Shown: positions 62,750-64,000 of the stretch, in pieces | Numbering within the stretch: position 1 is the stretch's first letter | Layout of the letters: each line of letters starts with the position of its first letter | Translations under genes and position numbers: made by a program | NCBI GenBank assembly: GCA_946699065.1 | Contig: CAMPDV010001201.1 | Span: 62,001 to 126,000, forward strand | Direction: 5' to 3' | DNA length: 64,000 nucleotides | DNA from: Loxodes magnus | Lineage: Eukaryota > Ciliophora > Karyorelictea > Loxodida > Loxodidae | The notes under the pieces: generated by a model | Databases searched by the model: none | Told to the model about the DNA's origin: nothing | The model's input: only the letters and a program-made list of their open reading frames with translations

Positions 62750-62891
62750 AGGAGTATTCTTTGAGAAGTAATAAGTATTTTGAATAGTAAATAAGCAAAG
62801 TAAGAAAAGAAGATAGAATTTCAGTTTTAAGAAGTATGCTTTGAGAAGTAATAAGTATTTTGAAAAGTGAAGAAGTAAAAAAAATAAGAAT
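62750..62891. other. Right edge of the 80-bp array and junction
   Basis: The last two monomers are the most altered nearby: TTTGAATAGTAAATAAGCAAAG at 62,780-62,800 and TTTTAAGAAG in the last. The last recognisable monomer sequence ends with GAAGAAGTAAA at about 62,879. A short A-rich bridge (62,880-62,891) then leads straight into the first unit of the 853-bp repeat. There is no target-site duplication or inverted repeat that would point to a mobile element. Confidence 0.85.
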
Positions 62892-63744
62892 CTTATTATC
62901 TTTATATTTCTTATCTTTCTAATCTATTATTCTTTTTTTACCAAATTATATCTTTTTTAAGCATTCAATTTATGTTCATTATTACGATTACTCTTGATTT
63001 ATTTGTCACTTTTTCTATTTTTATGTTATGACAATGTTTTTTCGCAGTACTTTTCATCCACTTTCATACTAATTTTTATTTTTGTATGTCTCTTTTACTT
63101 ATGAAGTTCATATATATTAGACGCGGGGGTACCATTACTCACTTGCGCTTAATTTTCCATTTTTTTTGTAACACATATTTTGTATTATACGCAGGTGGCA
63201 TGGTTTTATTTCGAAACATTATTCCATTACATTTGTAGCAATTCTTATATATTAGTTGCTTGAGCTCAGTTGTTTTTATGTTGTTCATTTCTCTGTCACT
63301 CTTAAATTATTTTATATTTAGATGCAGTGGTCACATTTTTATATGTTTTTATTATCTATTTAGATAGATTCATATACATTAGCGTGGTAGCATGATTTTA
63401 TTATTCCGAGGCGCTTTTATATCTTTTTTAAGAAAATATTTTCATTTTCAAGCTCTCTTTTTTATGCTTCATAGACTTAATATTTATGATTTTTCACATG
63501 TTATTCATTAAGTTTTATATCAAATTTCTGTGCATTTGTTTATTGCTCATGTTATTTGCTTTTTTCAGCGTTTAATTCTTTATTGCTTTACTTTAATCAA
63601 CTTCTTTATCCAAATCAACTACTTTATCTCGAACAGAAGTGTCACCCGTTTAGCCTCGTTTATCCTCTTTTATTATATTTTTCACGTTTTTTTATATTCT
63701 CATTCATGCGGCTTTTTTAATTGTTTATCATTTGCTTTTATTTG
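62892..63744. repeat. Second tandem repeat, 853-bp unit, first full copy
   Basis: T-rich, AT-rich sequence with no similarity that I see to the 80-bp satellite. The unit begins with CTTATTATCTTTATATTTC and ends just before the same words return at 63,745, giving a period of 853 bp. Inside, a 14-bp direct repeat (ATATCTTTTTTAAG) lies at 62,948 and 63,419, and a loose 61-68-bp periodicity is seen at 63,110-63,390. An 81-codon open frame at 63,530-63,775 has no recognisable domain and is not called. No RNA gene or transposon end is visible. Confidence 0.9.
63110..63395. repeat. Degenerate sub-repeats of about 61-68 bp within the 853-bp unit
   Basis: Five times a TATAT/ATTAG-like word is followed by a short G-rich word: ATTAG-ACGCGGGGG (second word at 63,121), ATTAT-ACGCAGGTGG (63,189), ATTAG-TTGCTTGAG (63,256), TTTAG-ATGCAGTGG (63,322) and ATTAG-CGTGGTAG (63,383). 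Spacings are 68, 67, 66 and 61 bp. The similarity is weak outside these words, so the series may be an old tandem repeat or partly chance in AT-rich DNA. Confidence 0.5.
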
Positions 63745-64000
63745 CTTATTATCTTTATATTTCTTATCTTTCTAATCTATTATTCTTTTTTTACCAAATT
63801 ATATCTTTTTTAAGCATTCAATTTATGTTCATTATTACGATTACTCTTGATTTATTTGTCACTTTTTCTATTTTTATGTTATGACAATGTTTTTTCGCAG
63901 TACTTTTCATCCACTTTCATACTAATTTTTATTTTTGTATGTCTCTTTTACTTATGAAGTTCATATATATTAGACGCGGGGGTACCATTACTCACTTGCG
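63745..64000. repeat. Second copy of the 853-bp unit, cut by the window edge
   Basis: The 256 bp here match 62,892-63,147 base for base as far as I can compare by eye, ending in TACCATTACTCACTTGCG in both. The copy continues beyond the window. Identity this high implies a recent duplication, active homogenisation, or an array of many such units to the right. Confidence 0.92.

Larger units (their letters stand above)
1..62880. repeat. 80-bp AG-rich satellite array (about 790 monomers)
   Basis: Head-to-tail tandem array of an 80-bp monomer, with a common 79-bp form lacking one T (CTTGAG for CTTTGAG). Every monomer examined reads in the same direction. Landmarks in order within a unit are GAAGAAGTAAAGTAAG, AAAAGAAGATAGAATTT, CAGTTTTAAGGAG, TATGCTTTGAGAAG, TAATAAGTATTTAG and AAAAGT. 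The consensus is 37 A, 19 G, 22 T and 2 C by my count, so GC is about 26% and C is almost absent from this strand. No other sequence interrupts the array. It begins before the window, so its full length is unknown. A centromeric, pericentromeric or subtelomeric role is typical of such arrays but is inference; nothing in the sequence shows it. Confidence 0.98.
47480..62880. repeat. Right zone: uniform 80-bp subfamily
   Basis: Most monomers here share an almost invariant core (GAAGAAGTAAAGTAAG to TTTTAAGGAGTAT). They differ mainly in the last third: TATTTAG, AATTAGAATTT, CTAAGTTGATAG, CTAAGTGGCTAG or TATTTAAAAAAG, with TGCTTTGAG or TTATTTGAG/TTATTTGTTAAG just before. The 79-bp CTTGAG type, common on the left, is nearly absent outside 51.0-53.6 kb. 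The lower variety indicates a more recently amplified or better homogenised part of the array, next to its right edge. Confidence 0.85.

Noticed and set aside
1-62880. CRISPR array, because of the regular direct repeats
   Set aside because: There are no unique spacers; the whole 79-80-bp period is conserved, as in a satellite.
1-62880. Telomere repeat or CENP-B box
   Set aside because: No run of TTAGGG, TTAGG or TTTAGGG was seen, and the monomer is too poor in C and CpG to hold a CENP-B-like box.
62860-62900. Mobile element insertion at the array edge
   Set aside because: There is no terminal inverted repeat, no target-site duplication and no poly-A tail with a coding body; the A-rich bridge is only about 12 bp.
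63530-63775. 81-codon hydrophobic open frame on the plus strand
   Set aside because: Long T runs give Phe, Leu and Ile codons by default. It crosses the boundary between two 853-bp repeat units and shows no recognisable domain.
62892-64000. tRNA, 5S rRNA, spliced-leader or other small RNA gene in the 853-bp unit
   Set aside because: The G-rich words looked like possible internal promoter boxes, but I found no A/B box pair at tRNA spacing, no cloverleaf and no known leader sequence.

Overview
The window is almost pure satellite DNA, and I find no supportable gene. Positions 1 to about 62,880 form one uninterrupted tandem array of an 80-bp (or 79-bp) monomer, about 790 units, all in the same orientation. 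The array runs off the left edge of the window. From 62,892 to the right edge the sequence is a second, unrelated tandem repeat with an 853-bp period. One full unit is present, followed by the first 256 bp of the next, identical by eye. Long arrays with layered higher-order structure, low GC and no dense coding suggest a eukaryote, from pericentromeric, subtelomeric or similar heterochromatin. Nothing here lets me name the species or clade.

The 80-bp monomer is very unusual in composition. My count on the consensus of the + strand is 37 A, 19 G, 22 T and only 2 C, with no CpG. Its purine-rich half carries GAAGTAAAGTAAG and AGAAAAGAAGATAG. The rest carries TTTCAG, AGTATGCTTTGAG and TAATAAGTATTTAG. 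Monomer subtypes differ at a few linked sites: GTAAAGTAAG or ATAATGTCAG; AAGATAGAATTT or AAGAAAGAGTTT; TTTTAAGGAG or TTTTCAGTAG; CTTTGAG, CTTGAG, CTTTGGG or CTTTAAG; TATTTAG, TATTTTG or TATTTTTA.

The left zone (1 to about 47,480) mixes 79- and 80-bp monomers. It is built of nested duplications: local copies of 3-5 monomers (about 238, 318 and 399 bp), blocks repeated at 954, 2,704, 3,100 and 3,260 bp, and multi-kilobase blocks repeated at offsets of about 15.83, 17.34, 18.93 and 20.05 kb. The right zone (about 47,480-62,880) is a more uniform subfamily marked by AATTAGAATTT, CTAAGTTGATAG and CTAAGTGGCTAG. It has its own higher-order offsets (1,597, 1,368, 1,848 and 967/887 bp) and a stretch of 36 monomers without an indel. 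Between about 51,040 and 53,640 it is interrupted by monomers of the left-zone type.

The layers fit repeated unequal exchange, segmental amplification and short-tract conversion acting at several scales, with the repeat edge (62,750-62,880) most degenerate. At the junction the strand bias reverses: the left array is purine-rich and the 853-bp repeat is T-rich on the same strand. I see no protein gene, RNA gene, CRISPR array, transposon or virus-like element. Offsets were derived by matching rare variant monomers by eye; block edges are approximate to about one monomer.
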